In this document: positions 33,226-45,734 of the stretch, piece after piece | Layout of the letters: every line of letters begins with the position of its first letter | Position numbering within the stretch: position 1 is the first letter of the stretch | Assembly (NCBI GenBank): GCA_002221725.1 | Contig: NJFT01000081.1 | Span: forward strand, 1 to 64,000 | Direction of reading: 5' to 3' | Length of the DNA stretch: 64,000 bases | Source: Scedosporium boydii | Lineage: Eukaryota > Ascomycota > Sordariomycetes > Microascales > Microascaceae | Program-made: the position numbers and the translations under genes | Notes under the pieces: model-generated | Told to the model about the DNA's origin: nothing | Database searches by the model: none | Seen by the model: only the letters and a program-made list of their open reading frames with translations

Positions 33226-35356
33226 GACCGCACGTTTGATAGGGCTGGGGAGCGGGAGGAGTCAGGTCAGCACATTGTCAAGACCAAGAAATGGTTTGCC
33301 GCTGCTCCGGAGCTTACTTCGCGAGGTATCAAATTGAATTGATGTCTCTGTAGGCTTGTATGAAGGTGTGAAGAGTGAGATGAACCGATATATCTCGGCG
33401 TGCCGGTGGTTGATGATTTGGGATGGAATCGGGTTCGCAGGTCGAATCAATCGCCAGGCAGAATCGATCAATGATCAATGATGAAAATGCCATCTTCAGA
33501 TGCGCTCGGGGGCGGGCGGGCTGCAGGACATCAATTGATAACAGCCAGCCTGGGCCTGGCAATGCACCAGACGCCTTGCTATTCGCCACGCACTGCGATT
33601 GAGGCTGTTCGTCCTTGAAATTCGCGAGGAGCAAGTGATCGAAAAGTAAGGCTTAAGGCCCCGGCTCTGCCACACCGGTTCGCATCGATGGCACACATTT
33701 TTTTACATTGATATAAAGCGTTTTCTACTGGCCTCTGTTGGAAAAAGGAAAGAACAAAATTTAGCTCCAAATTACAGACTTCAATGTTCCACTATGGAAC
33801 GCCATGTCGCTCACTTTTTGGTGGAGTGGCTAAATCTTAGGGAACATTGAAGAGCCTCCGCCCTCCACCCAATTTTATATGCGCTTTCATGATGCCTGGT
33901 GATCGATCCGACGAGGAAACCCTCCTCACTCAACGAGCATAGTGGTCACTTTCCTTTCCTTCTGTGAATACCTCAGCGAGCGGCTCATCCCAGCCCTGTG
34001 ACCCACGGTAATCGAAAATGCGTCACTAGTATCAATGTTGATTGTATAGGAATAACCGGGAGACTTCCAAGGAAATGTTGCTCGCCTCGTTAGTTTTTGG
34101 GAACAGTTTCCACCTCACGTTTCAATGTATAGATGAGAATGCCTTCCCCCGTCTGGCTCGCTTGCTGGCCGCTTTATTATTGTTACCGCCACGAGCTTAC
34201 CCGAGTCCACGTCCACGGCTTTTCGTACTTCCCCAGACTACCTGTGTGGCAGTACATCTCCTGTGAGGACGTACCTCAACTTCAGCTGCAGGGGCGAAGT
34301 GATATCCTGTTCAAGCTGCGATAGCTCTACACTTCTTCTGGAGCCACGGAGATTGCTCAGACCCCATCGCCCGACAACCCTTTATCAGGATGTCCGTCTT
34401 AGAATGGCTTATCATTTTCGCCCAAGACTTGACTTACCTGGCCCCGTGATCTGGCAAAGAACATGATGGCATTGGCGTTGAAGTTGATCTCAAAAGAGAA
34501 TTCGATCATTGATATATTGGAGCTATCCAGAAGATATGGGTATCACTGCAGCCCCAGTGTCGAAGGAGTCCAGTCATTCCCTGACTTCGATCGGGTATGG
34601 CCAATGTGGATGACAGGTTCGTCTCTGGCGACGAGATCTGTGTTCAAACGACTGGTGACGTACTCGTGGGTTCGCTTGCTGGGAGGCCCAAGGGAAAGAG
34701 AGCGGGGGGATCGAGATCAGGACGAAGTATATTTGAATGGAGAACTATAGAGAAGTGCTGTTGTAGGTAAAGAGAGATAGAGGTCAGGGGAAAATGAAGC
34801 TGAGAGAGAAGCCGGCCGCGGGGGAGGGGGTGGGAGGGGGGAAGGAACAACAGGATACTTGCTCTAGGTCTCTCTTTGAGAGAGACGAACCTAACTCCTT
34901 TTAACCATCACGCACAGCGCTTGACGTGAGACAGTAGGTGGATAAAGCGGAACTTCAGTTTGTCCAGCTGCAGTGGATCCGCCACAACAAAGGAAAGGCC
35001 CACACAGACATCAATCAAGGCGGTAATGAGTTGAGGCAGCTGGAGCAAGAATGCTTCAGGATGAGTTATGGCGCTGGCCTACCAACCATTTCGATCCCTC
35101 AGTGGCATATCGATACTAACTTGGCAATATGAACTCTGCCCCGTTAACGTCCGCGGCTGGCTCGGCCCATTGCAACTTCCGCCAAAGCCCAGGGGGGGGT
35201 GGAGCAACATTATCTACAAATTGTAGATGATTCGCTGTTGTTTCTTCCACGTCTCTACATCTTCGCTTTACCGTGACCCTGGTTCTCCTTTTTCTTCATC
35301 GTCTTTTTTTCGTCCAACCCTTTTATCTCTCCCCTTTTCAGACAACAAACTTCGCC
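33226..35356. other. Divergent intergenic region
   Basis: This lies between NLR 1 (-) and the repeat-protein gene (+). No gene is seen. A perfect 8-bp hairpin with a 3-nt loop lies at 34868-34886. The segment just before 35357 is pyrimidine-rich, as in fungal promoters. Confidence 0.5.
34868..34886. repeat. Short perfect hairpin
   Basis: An inverted repeat GTCTCTCT / AGAGAGAC with loop TTG. It is too short to assign a function and may be chance in purine/pyrimidine-rich DNA. Confidence 0.5.
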
Positions 35357-36721
35357 ATGGAGGATACAATTCGGGGTGATGGGATCTTTAGGGTCGGTGA
35401 CGTCCTTGATGCACTTGCAAAGATCCCCAACAACTTGATCATATGAGAGAGTGGTTTAACAAACTTCCACCACCACACAAACCTCTTCTGTCTAGCACTA
35501 CAACTCTCTCCCAGAGTCCCAATCAACCTGCTGAAGAGAAGATACTTCATGGAAAACGATATTTCCAATATGTTGAAGAGCGCAGTGCATCAATTCCTCT
35601 TGAGCAATTCCTAGCTCAAAAGGATGAGGAGATGAACCGTGTTTGGAAGCTAAGGGGTGGGGGAGGGGTTATGCCACCTATCCAAGGTCCGCTTGAGATG
35701 AACGCGTCTCAAGGTGTGAAGGATCTCTGGGTCGAACAGGGTATCTGGGTGGACAAGTGGGACAAGATGATTGCTGGAAATTATCAAGATGTTGGATTGT
35801 GGAAGCACGAGGAGCCGCTCGGGCTTGAGTCCGAGTCGGAAACGGACTCAGAGGCAGAAACCAAAAGCCCTCCCGCCTTGTTCTCCCTTCCAAAGCCGAA
35901 ACCGAAACGACCGAAGAGTGACGGAGAGCTGCGACGCATTGCGGAGCGAAGGGCAGTCCGAGAGCGAGAACGAGAGGCTTCGCGGCCCTTCCATCAATGT
36001 GTTTTTCAGGTATCGAAAGCGCGAGCGAATCCAAGAACAGCCCGAAATCGATGGAGTCGTTCCGGATCCTGCGACCATAAACACTCGAGCCTACGAGGAG
36101 GTGAAAAACACCTGGACCAGGCGAGGCATCTGGGATGACAGATGGGGTATACTTCCTGGCATGTCGTGGAAGCATGAAGAGCCTTTGATCGAGTATCAGC
36201 CAGCTCCGGCTCCTGTCCAAACGAACCTGCGCGAGACCGATCGCAATGGAGACGCATCACTCCCGAGGATACCACTATTTGGAGCCGGAGCCTTTTCCCC
36301 TGCGGAATCGAGCTGCATCTCCCAAAATACGCACCAGCCGGAACTACCTGCGGTTCCAGAGACATCGGGGCTAGGCGATAACGATATCAACCCTGTCCAA
36401 ACGAACCTGGACGAGACCGACAGAGATGGAGAGGCGTCACCCCGGACATGGTTGTTTAGAAGCCCTTCCCCTGCTAAATCGAACTCCGTCGTCCCGAATA
36501 CATCCGAGCAGAGACTACTTGCAGCTCTCGAGCCAACGAGACTGGACAATAGCGATATCTATCACTTCGCCTCACCACTAGGGCGGCCTGTCCCTCGACG
36601 GTCAAACGCTTCCGCGGAGTTTCTGTCCGACGCTGCTGAACTATCATTGTTTGGACTAGATATTTCTCAACCGCCACGAAGGAGTAAACGTTTGGAGCAG
36701 GAAAACCCCACGAAGGTATAA
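35357..36721 (+). CDS. Unrecognised repeat-containing protein gene with frame breaks
   Basis: I do not recognise this gene. Protein-like coding runs through three segments in alternating frames. The ATG at 35357 (context CGCCATGG) opens MEDTIRGDGIFRVGDVLDAL and stops at 35446. A second frame runs from the ATG at 35443 to about 36008. The first frame then resumes to the stop at 36721. The protein has a duplicated module: LWVEQGIWVDKW...WKHEEPL (DNA about 35714-35820) and WTRRGIWDDRWG...WKHEEPL (about 36091-36189). A second, tandem duplication with a 180-bp period follows (36212 and 36392, both starting PVQTNL-x-ETDR). The C-terminus is basic (PPRRSKRLEQ). There are no membrane segments, signal peptide or cysteine motifs. 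The switch near 36008 sits at TTTTTCAGG, so a one-base indel in the T run or an unseen intron could explain it. The simplest intact part is 35443-36008. Confidence 0.5.
36212..36560 (+). repeat. Tandem 180-bp in-gene duplication
   Basis: Two diverged copies, starting at 36212 and 36392, lie within the repeat-protein gene. Both begin CCTGTCCAAACGAACCTG and encode PVQTNL-x-ETDR-x-G-x-AS, then an LF...PSPA/FSPAE block and a GLGDNDI/RLDNSDI end. Substitutions between the copies mostly keep the protein pattern. Confidence 0.75.
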
Positions 36722-39159
36722 TATGGGGTGCATGAGTAGGCCGGAACATGGAGACTCGACGAAGGCCCTGATATCACCCACCCCCGCCCCCCCGCCCAAA
36801 AAAAAAAAGAGGAAGGAAAAGAGGAAAAGGGACAAAAGCCAATGTCTGAGTATCATACACGGGATAGAGCGAGAGAGAAGAGGATTACGAATAGTTGATG
36901 GCAGTTCCGCTAAATACCTGGGAGGAAAAGTCTCTCTCGTGGCAGGAGATGTACAGTTCACAGAAAGGTTTTCCGGGACAGGTCGCTAGAGACAGAATAG
37001 AGTCCTAATACCAAGGACATACCAAAAGATTCTTCATCGTGAAATGTGCCTTGGGATATTATACGAATTCCCTTGATCAGCTCGGTGATATTCTACGAAG
37101 TACGTCTGTTTCCGTAAATGGGTGCTGAAGATGTAGTTGGTTCGAATCTAGAGCGGTCCGGTTTTTTTTTTTTTTTTTTTTTTTTTTCTCTTCTCTCTTT
37201 TTCCAGTCCTTAACAATTATTAGCTAAACCACATTTTCCGCCGGTCAAGTTTCGCGTGAACCCAGCTTTGACGGAAGCTGCGAAGGGGTCCAAGCGCCCA
37301 CTCCTGTCAAGTTTCCCCCTTTTTCTGCTTTTTTTGTGATGTGGTGTGCACGAAGTTTGGAGTACAGGAGGAAGAACCTCTCACGTACGACTTTTGCCTT
37401 AGTCTTGGAAGTCCGTAGATAGTATCGCGCTAAATATTCCCCCCTTCAGGTGGAGGACAGCAGGATCAGTTTTATGCAGGTACTACGCTAGATTTGGTGC
37501 TAGGTATTGCTGGCCTGAACTTGGCATGTACACGTTCGAAGCAACATGGAGGCATTTATGCTACTAGCAGTGATTCGTGTTATCACGCGTTTTCTTTTCT
37601 TCAGCGACGATGCGACAGAGAAGCAGAGGGCTTCGGTGTCTTGTTGGGACGATGATCAATCATTGTGGGAGAGCAAACATTTCCGTTCTGGGCTGGGTCA
37701 AGTTAAGGATCAGCTGAGCTAGCCTGCGGATGGAGCCTGGCTGGCCTCACCGTTTTGGTCCAGGGTTGCATGCATGCACTCTACGAAGTACCCTGAAAAG
37801 TTTGGCTTTGGCTGGGATAAACGACATCAGAAATCCAAGAAAACTACGAAGTACTCCCCGTCACCATCTGTCCCAGATATTCCGGGCCTGCGTCCGTCTG
37901 GTTATCCCGTCGTGGTGCCGAGGTACTTGCTTCTACCACATTATTCCCTCTTGTTCCCTATTATTTCTCGCTTGGAATTTGTATCTCCCGTGTAACAGTA
38001 TCAATGCGGGCTGTGATAGGACAGGAGAAGAGAGGAAAGGAGACAACGGCGACTTTTGCACACCTGCATCCTATATGTAGGAACAAATGATGCTGCAGGT
38101 AAATGTTTCATCCCTCATTTTTCTCCTCTCTTTGGGCGACACTCGGACGCGTGCTGGGAGTTGTGACCCCCAATCCATGGACCGAGATGTGAACAGATAA
38201 CTTTCGATTGCCATTGCTCTGGCTTTTGTTAATAGACTCACTTGTCCTCGTAGGCTATAGCATCAACGGCAAGGAGATTTAAGCAATTGAATGTGATGAT
38301 CTGACCCCGGTCGTCCTGGGCAAGGGTTAATCAATGAGAGATGATGGTAGTCATTGTGGAAGTGGGTGGCGGTTGATGGCTTCGAATCATTGATCCTGCT
38401 TCAAGCACTAGTTTCAACTTCCAAGCCTTTTCCAGACCAGTCGGTGTCTCTGCTGTCAAATTAGCGCGCAGGACACTATCGATCGCGAGATTTCGTCCAG
38501 ACTACAAAGTACAGACAGAGGAATAAAGTGTGACCGTTGTGCCTTACATTACTGCTACTGCGCATACGCACAACATTAATCCAGCTCTGACGAGAGAAGG
38601 AGAGAATCGATTGATCACACCAAGGCTGGCGAAAGACGAGTCCTCGTGCTGCACGCTGCTGTTGGTGCATGCTGTGAGCATGGCGCTGATCGCGTCGACT
38701 GCATAGCGCGGACCAAAATCGTCAAATTGTACCCATGTCGCCTCCTTTCATCGATGCCATGGAGCAAGACGCCAATTAAACAGACCCGGTGTCATTGGCG
38801 CTATTATTTTGTGTCATTGTTTTCCCGCTGTCTTCCTGGCGCTGCAAACAGCCAAATAATTCCATTAATTCTTCCACTTGTTCGAGGTTGCGGATGCAGA
38901 CCTAGAAGTGAACGATCCCTTCAATGTTGTAGTTTCGTAGTGTGGTGCACAAAGAAAAGTCGCCTCAGTCTCACCGGCTGCTGTTGTTCTGTTCGAGATA
39001 ATCCAATTTCCTTTTTCCCCACACTTGGCCTCGCTCTCTCCTCCACACCCCCTGCTGCCCTGGGGCCCTGAATCCCAAGCAGGTTGCAAAGGGCCAATTC
39101 GAACATTGTTTTTCCCCTTCTTTTCCTTCTGTGGTATTTTCGTCTTCTCCTCTGGTACA
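36722..39159. other. Intergenic with T26 tract and motif cluster
   Basis: No gene is recognised. A 26-nt T tract lies at 37162-37187. Three copies of TACGAAGTA lie at 37094-37102, 37782-37790 and 37845-37853. A GGTTCGAATC string at 37139-37148 looks like a tRNA B box, but no cloverleaf can be drawn around it. Confidence 0.5.
37162..37187. repeat. Homopolymer T tract, 26 nt
   Basis: An uninterrupted T run followed by CTCTTCTCTC. It is intergenic, and its length may be inexact. Confidence 0.85.
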
Positions 39160-42100
39160 ATGTCTCCCTCGACTCGACGACGTCGACCTCCAAATCTCAA
39201 CCTCAGCAACATCAACAACAGCAAGTCCAAAGCAGCGACGACAACCGCGAAACCACCACCGCTCCCCGTCCTCAAGCCGCGCGACCCCATCCCGCAAACG
39301 CCACCGAATCGAAGAACGGCGACTAGCGAGACCAGGGCCAGCCCGTCGGCGGCGGTGAGCCGACCCGTAAAGGCACAAACACAAGCACCAGCTCCAACAC
39401 AAGCACAAGCAGCAGCACAACCCTCGTCATCCCACGCACAGCAGCATGCAGACTACCGCGACCACACTCTAGTGCCCTCCACCACCCCCGTCCACCGCAC
39501 CTTGTCCTCCTCCTTCTCCTCCACCGCCCCCGTCCCTGCCGATCTCGATGTCGAAATCGTCGACATGTCCAACAAGGAGAACGAGTTCGTGCTGAGAGAT
39601 TCTCACGACCTCTCCATGCCGCCCTCCCAGTCCACCCGCGACTCGTTGATGGCGAGCATGCTCTTGTCCCTCGATCAGCTCACCTTACTCGGACAAGCCA
39701 ATTCGACCCACATGAACATTTACGACGAGTCGTCCAGGGGATATTCGTCATCCTACGGTGCCGGTGTCTCCTCCCTCTCGGACGACCGGACCTGGACGAG
39801 AACTTCGAGGACTTCAAGGCCGAATACCAGTTCACGATTCGGCCCCGGCCCCTCCCATGGCCATTCCTACAGTTCCGATCTGGAAGCTGGCGACGATGCT
39901 GCCAAAATTAACCGATCTCGCCGTAGCAACAGTAATTCGACTTACCAAACATCAGGCCCGACCCGAATGAACAGCTTGAGGGAATCGCTCAAGAGCAGTC
40001 AACCCAGCACTCCCCGTCGGTTGCACACTCGAGGCGGAGGCAAGAACAGCAAAAGCAGCAGCACGAATAGTATCGATGCCGGCTACGCTCAAGTTCTCGG
40101 CAGCCAACGCTGGGCGTCAGGTTTCGGTGGGAGATCATCGAGCTTTGACTACGGCCACCAACGTGTAGAGAACACGCAGTCCACGTGGCACTCCGACTTC
40201 ACGCATACATTCCTGAATGATGACTACGACGCCGCACCGACCCCAACCGTCCCTGGGGGACCTCGACGAACTGCACCCCCTACTCCCGTCACCGCCACCT
40301 TCATGACTTCGGAGCCCATGCCCATCCCTATGTCGACCAGGCCCGTGGCCGAGCCGAAGACGCCGACCCTCGAGAGGAAACGCAGCACGAGGTCTGCACG
40401 AAGCATGGCGGCTCCCACGAGAAAGGGCGAGTCCAAGTTCGGTGCCAGTCGAGAGGCCATCCCTCCAATCCCAACCTTCGCCGACCTTGACCTCGACTCC
40501 GCGCCGGCACCTCACGTCGGGTACGAAAAGACAAAGGAGGCCCTCCCTGCGGGAACCTCCCCCGCTCCTCCCTACGTTACGACTCCTCAACCCAAGGAAA
40601 AACAGGGTTTCTTTAGGAGAGTGTTTGGTGGTTCGTCTAGGAATACCACTCCCACTGCTACAGCTATTGCTACCGCCAGTGCCGCCCACGATTTGTCACA
40701 TTCCCCGGGTCAATTTTCGTCGTCGACAAACGGGGGAAATGCCGATCGAAGCGGCCAACCACAAATTGCGTCGCAGACGCGGACCAATTCGACCCCATCT
40801 CGAGAGAACAACAATAATACCAACGCTTCATCATCTTCATCCCATTCCCCTCACGTTTTGCAGAAAAAACCCTCGTCATTCTTTCGTCGGCGGAAGAAAT
40901 CGGTGCACGATCAAGAGGCGCCGCCCCTTCCCAGGTCTCAGGACGCCCCACCACTCCCCACCAACACACCACTGGTGCCGCCCATTAGCCTCCAGCCTAA
41001 CCTAGATAAACTTTCGCCCGGCCCTGAGCCTAGCCCCGTCAGTTCGCTGAGAAAGGTGATGAGCCCCTATCTCAGGGGTAGTCCAACAGTGGCCGTCACA
41101 CCCCTCCAGTCGCTGGAGCTGCAGCAGCAGCAGAAGTCGTCCTCGCCGCTAGCGGAGCCGACAAAGTCTCACTTCGCCGAAGACATTGAGGGGTACAAAC
41201 GTGACTTTTCTCCCGACTACGAACCTAGCCCCAGGGCCGTGATCCGCGCCGTCGATCCTGCCTCCGCATCTCCTAACGTTGGCTCCGTGTCGTCGCCCCG
41301 TCTCGACAGCACGCCTGATCGTCCACCTCCCGAGGTTCCTCCGTCGTCCGAGACGAGGAACAATTCTTTCTTAAACCTCGACCCCCCTAGCGACAACGAG
41401 TTCGATTTCCCGACGGCGCCATCGAACAGAGTCAAACCTCTTGGGAAACCGGTCCGATCGAGTACCGCCCCCGAAGTGGCAACGGACAGGGAAGACGAGA
41501 CCGACGGAGGTAACGGCAGAGGAGCAGCACGAGGAGAGGACAACGACGGAATGCTGGCGACGGAAAGCGGCCATCTTGTGGCCCCTCATCACCGAGAGAG
41601 ACACGGAGATGATACCTTCAAACCCATCCGACGGCGTATTCGCGCTGCTCTCGACGTCACCGATTCTGAAGAGGAGCTCAACTCGGCGACGTTGGCCCTA
41701 CCCATCGAAGGTGCCCGGTCTGCCAGCGCACACTCGGACTCGGCGGCGTCCGGCTTCAAGTCTTCACCCAGCAACACCCCCAGCGTGCGCGTCGAATTGA
41801 CCCCCGACGATTCCAGGCCTCGAAACGGCCAGACGACCAACCCTCTCGATGGCAAGCCCATCGACGAACCCGACTTTGTTGTCGGCGACCCCACGGACGA
41901 CGACAAGCAAAAGGCGCAAAAGATCTTCGACGGCAACGAAGACTTTATTCAGAAAGATAAGGCAGCCGCTTGGATGGGCGCTGAGGGCCTTGTTAGGCAG
42001 CGCACGCTGCGGGCGTACATGGACCTATACGATTTCAGTGACCTTAGCGTCGTTGCTTCGCTTCGCCAGGTTTGTGGGCGCCTTGTCATGAGGGCCGAGA

Positions 42101-44255
42101 CGCAGCAGATAGATAGGATTTTGTTAGCTTTTTCGACTCGATGGGTTGAGTCTAACCCCAACCACGGCTTCAAATCCATCGGTAAGTTTGACTTCTTTTT
42201 CTCTCATTGTTGTGGTGTATGTGTGCTAACCTTGCAATAGATGTCATTCACACGATTTGCTACTCCATCATGCTGCTCAACACGGATCTCCACATGGCCG
42301 ATATCGATTCCAAGATGACGAGGAGTCAGTTCGTTAAGAACACATTGACAACCATTCGCCACGCCCTGGATGATTCTCCCGCAGACGTATACGATCGCCC
42401 CAGTATCCTTCCCGGTAAGGCCGGGATGCTCGCCGCCGAAGATGTCCACCCGTCCACGGATCAACCGCCGTCCCACAACCGCCTCTCATTCCTGCCACCC
42501 GGCCGCGCCGACACGAACGCATCTGATGCCTCTCCGGATGACTGCGGACCCCTTGTCAAGGCTCCTTTCGACGGCCCGATGAAGGCTTGGGAGGGTCAAG
42601 TCGAGTCTGTGCTCAAGGACATCTACGTCTCGATCCGCGACGAACGGCTTCCGCTCTTCGGCGCCGAGTCCGACAGGTATCACCCCGGCCCGGCGTCTCA
42701 GAGCAGCCTCTCCGTCATGGGGATGCTCAAGCGGTCGCCCAGCGTCCTCAGCAAGGCTCCCTCGGAGAGTCAGTCCTCCCTCCGCGGCAGGATCGCCGAG
42801 AGCTCCCGGACGACGAATTCCCGGTGGGGTTCGAAGAGTCGGTCGCGGCACCGACTCGGTGGGAACGGCTTCTCATCTAGCCGCACGAGCTTCGACGATG
42901 GTAACTCCATCTGGAGCCCCGCCGCGTCGTCTGCCACGTGGAGCCGCCAGTCACTCGGCCGTACTCAGACGTCCATGTCGATGGATTCCTTCGGGTCGGC
43001 ATGGCCTCGCAACGATTACCAGCAGTCGATTGGTTTCGCCAACGCCTTGAGTCAAGCCATAATAAGGGAGGATATTCCAGGTGGCGGCGCGCCTTCGATC
43101 ATGAGCAACGACGAAAAGAGCGGTGCCCCCCTACTCGAGGACGAGTCTCTCGAGCTCGCTGGTCCCCCCTGGGTCAAGGAGGGCATCGTAACCCACAAGC
43201 ACCACCTCGACGGAATCGACAGGAAGGCCAAGGACAGGAACTGGACCGAGGTGTTCGCCGTCGTGCAGAAGGGCACCCTCAGCCTCTTCTCGTTCTCACC
43301 GAACAAGTCGCTGCGCAACAAGGCCCGCTCGGCCCGCCACCACAACAAGGCGGCCGGCGGCGGTGGCGGCGCGCCAATTCAGGTCGGCGGGGGCAACTGG
43401 CAGGAGAACGCCACGAGCCTGGGCAGTTTTAGCTTAAGGCAGACGCTGGCGTCCGCGCTCCCGCCGCCGGGGTACTCTAGGAGTAGACCCCACGTGTGGG
43501 CGCTAAGCTTGCCGACAGGCGCGGTGCACCTGTTCCAGGTTGGCACGCCGGAGATTATTAAGGAGTTTGTTACGACGGCGAATTATTGGAGCGCGAGGCT
43601 GAGCACGCATCCACTTGTTGGTGGTATCAGCAATATCGAGTATGGGTGGAGCGAGGCCATCGTGAACAACTCGCTCGTCAGTGCCATCAACGACACGACG
43701 ACGGCGACGACAGCAGCGACGGCAAACTCGGTGCCACCAACGGTGGTGGTAGGAACAGGCCGTACCTCGCGACCCGGCAGCAGCGCCACAGGCGGCGCCA
43801 GCCACGCCCACCACGCGCGAAAATCCAGCGTCCAAAGCGGTCGCAGCTTCCGATCCGGCAGCTTCGACCTCGGCGTTGGCAGCGGCCCTGGAAGCGGGCC
43901 CCGGCACAAGCTCCCCGGCGACAGGATCCACATCGCCGAATGGATGCCCCCGACGCAGAGCATGCGGCCTAGCATGCAGGGCGAAGAGGAGCAGCTGCGG
44001 ACTCTCGAGGCGTACGTGCGGTCGATCGAGGAGGAGCTGCAGCAGCACAACCAGCTGCGCAGCCCGATGCTGCTGGCTTTCTCGCCGAGGGGTCATAACG
44101 CGGCGAAAGCCATGGCGAACTGGGAGCGCAAGAGCGCGTATTTGTTGAGGGAGATTGTGAAGTATAGGACTTATGTGGATTGTTTGCAGCAGGCGGAGGG
44201 GAGGAAGAAGGAGATTTACGGGGAGAGGGAGGCGGTTGATGTTGGAGGGGAGTAA
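39160..44255 (+). CDS. Sec7-PH ARF guanine-nucleotide exchange factor (SYT1/YEL1-like), 2 exons
   Basis: This encodes a 1678-residue exchange factor that loads GTP on ARF-family GTPases in membrane traffic. Exons are 39160-42181 and 42241-44255 (59-nt intron, GTAAGT...AATAG). The first 900 residues are Ser/Pro/Thr-rich and probably disordered. The Sec7 domain spans about 916-1048: DGNEDFIQKDKAAAWMG, LRAYMDLYDFSDLSVVASLR, RAETQQIDRIL with the catalytic glutamate at Glu980, then FKSIDVIHTICYSIMLLNTD with HMADIDSKM. The intron falls inside the Sec7 domain at SI|DVIH. A PH domain follows at about 1318-1470 (GIVTHKHHLDGIDRKAKDRN, then HVWALSLPTGAVHLFQV), with a coiled-coil-prone C-terminus (EEEQLRTLEAYVRSIEEELQ). 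This Sec7-PH order matches fungal Syt1/Yel1-type factors. The start is the ATG at 39160 (GTACAATGTC); the frame opens further upstream only from TTG. Polar low-complexity repeats lie in the N-terminus (TQAPAPTQAQAAAQ). Confidence 0.92.
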
Positions 44256-45565
44256 AGATGGGAGATAAAGATTTTTTGGGTGTGGGATTTCAATACGGGG
44301 AAAACACGAAGAGAAAAAAACAATAACGGGAAAAGCTTATGGGTTTTTACACGTGAAAACAATACGGGGTCTCGCCTGAAAGGAAACAAACGGGGTTGAG
44401 ATGGAAGTTAATTTTTTGGTTTTGAGGGAACCCAACTACGATTAACCTCATGGGAGAGTTGATCGGGGGGAGAAGAAGAAGATTGTCGGAATACGTCCAT
44501 GTACAGATACCCCCCGAACGAGAGCATTATGTCTTCCCTTGTGTCTTTTTCTTTGGTCCTTTTCACAGCTGTCTTTTTTATTATTTTTTTTTCTTTTCTC
44601 TTCTTATCGATGGCTATTCGTTTCTCCACTTCCAGCTGCGGCCGAGCCTGTTCCAAAACCTCTTTTTATTTTGTTATGGTTTTCTTCGAGCTTGTTTGGT
44701 TTTCGAGGGACTTGGAGTTTGGGTTCTTTCGTGAGTGATGATTGGGGCTTCTTTTGTGTATATGACTAGATGTAATATAACGAGATACTGAAACCTAGTT
44801 TGTTTGTGAGATGTTTGTGTTTGTTGATATTGATGTTGAGGCTCTCTTGATTCTTGATTTTATCATGCTCATGAGGGAAGGTTCTGGAAGTGTTGACCTC
44901 TTGCTTCAGAGGGAAGTCGTGGGTATAAGAAGATTCGGGGAAGGATTTTGGGGCATGGGATGAACGCAGGTCGGACCAGGGACCAATTCTATTAAGATTT
45001 CCACTAAAGAGCCTCCACCTCCTCGGCCACATATACCACCACATCTTGGGAAAAGACGCAGTTCTTCTTCGAGCAAGGTATTCATTCAGCACTGACTATC
45101 TTTTCCTTCTTATACTCCGGTCTGACTCCATTCTTTCACAGATCCCAAGCTCCCGCAGCATATTCTATACACGAAGGCGATCCCTTAGCAACGGACTTCG
45201 TAGCCGTATCACGGGCCCTTGACGTTTACTATAGCCCCCGTTAGAATGCTGGAGGAAGATACCGTCCAACTGTTCCCTACAACGAACCCGTGCTTCTTGC
45301 CGGTGGGACGGGTATAAATTCACTATGTAACATTTTCGAATCTGGCTCTACGAAGCGAGAGGTTGCTCCTCTTCTAGGTCTATCTCTGAAGATTTCACCT
45401 GGCGATGGTCCCAAGGCTAAGCCCGAGCGCACTCGATTTCCAATGATGCGATTGATGCGATTGATACGATTTGAGGTGGCTTCTGTCTCCTCACCGCTGC
45501 GTTTCTTTCGTATTGATATCGATTCCCGGAGATAGTCGGCGGTGGTCCCTGTCGGGGGTTAAGAC
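44256..45565. other. Intergenic, no gene seen
   Basis: The left 500 bp is probably 3' untranslated and flanking sequence of the Sec7 gene, with pyrimidine- and T-rich DNA near 44540-44640. No coding frame is supported. Confidence 0.5.
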
Positions 45566-45734
45566 AGCCCAACCGTCCTCCGTCCCACTGAGATCATGGA
45601 CACACCCTCCCTCCTCAACCTCCGATCCACCTGCCACGATAGTGAGCGCCTCCACCTTCTCCATATTCCGCAAACGCTTCTTCACCCACCGCTATGTCCG
45701 CTACAGCGCCAAGTCCCCCACGACACCTGGGTGA
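45566..45734 (+). pseudogene. F-box-like remnant, frame-broken
   Basis: Two adjacent frames together resemble the N-terminal F-box of the fungal families that open with a cyclin-F-box-like helix pair. One frame gives TEIMDTPSLLNLRSTCHD (ATG at 45596). Another gives VSASTFSIFRKRFFTHRYVR from about 45641, stopping at 45734. The usual family pattern (LLNLRLTC-x-D, then ASxxF-x-x-F-x-KRFF) crosses the frame break at about 45637-45643, and the first helix of the F-box looks shortened. No continuous downstream protein follows, although frames to about 46330 are protein-like in places (FPLFESVMQAISRLASEN near 45980). I read this as a decayed gene. The match is by eye and short, so it may be wrong. 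Confidence 0.33.

Noticed and set aside
37130..37190. GGTTCGAATC followed by a T tract, resembling a tRNA 3' end with a Pol III terminator
   Set aside because: The T-arm pairs poorly and no matching acceptor or D-arm lies upstream, so no cloverleaf forms.
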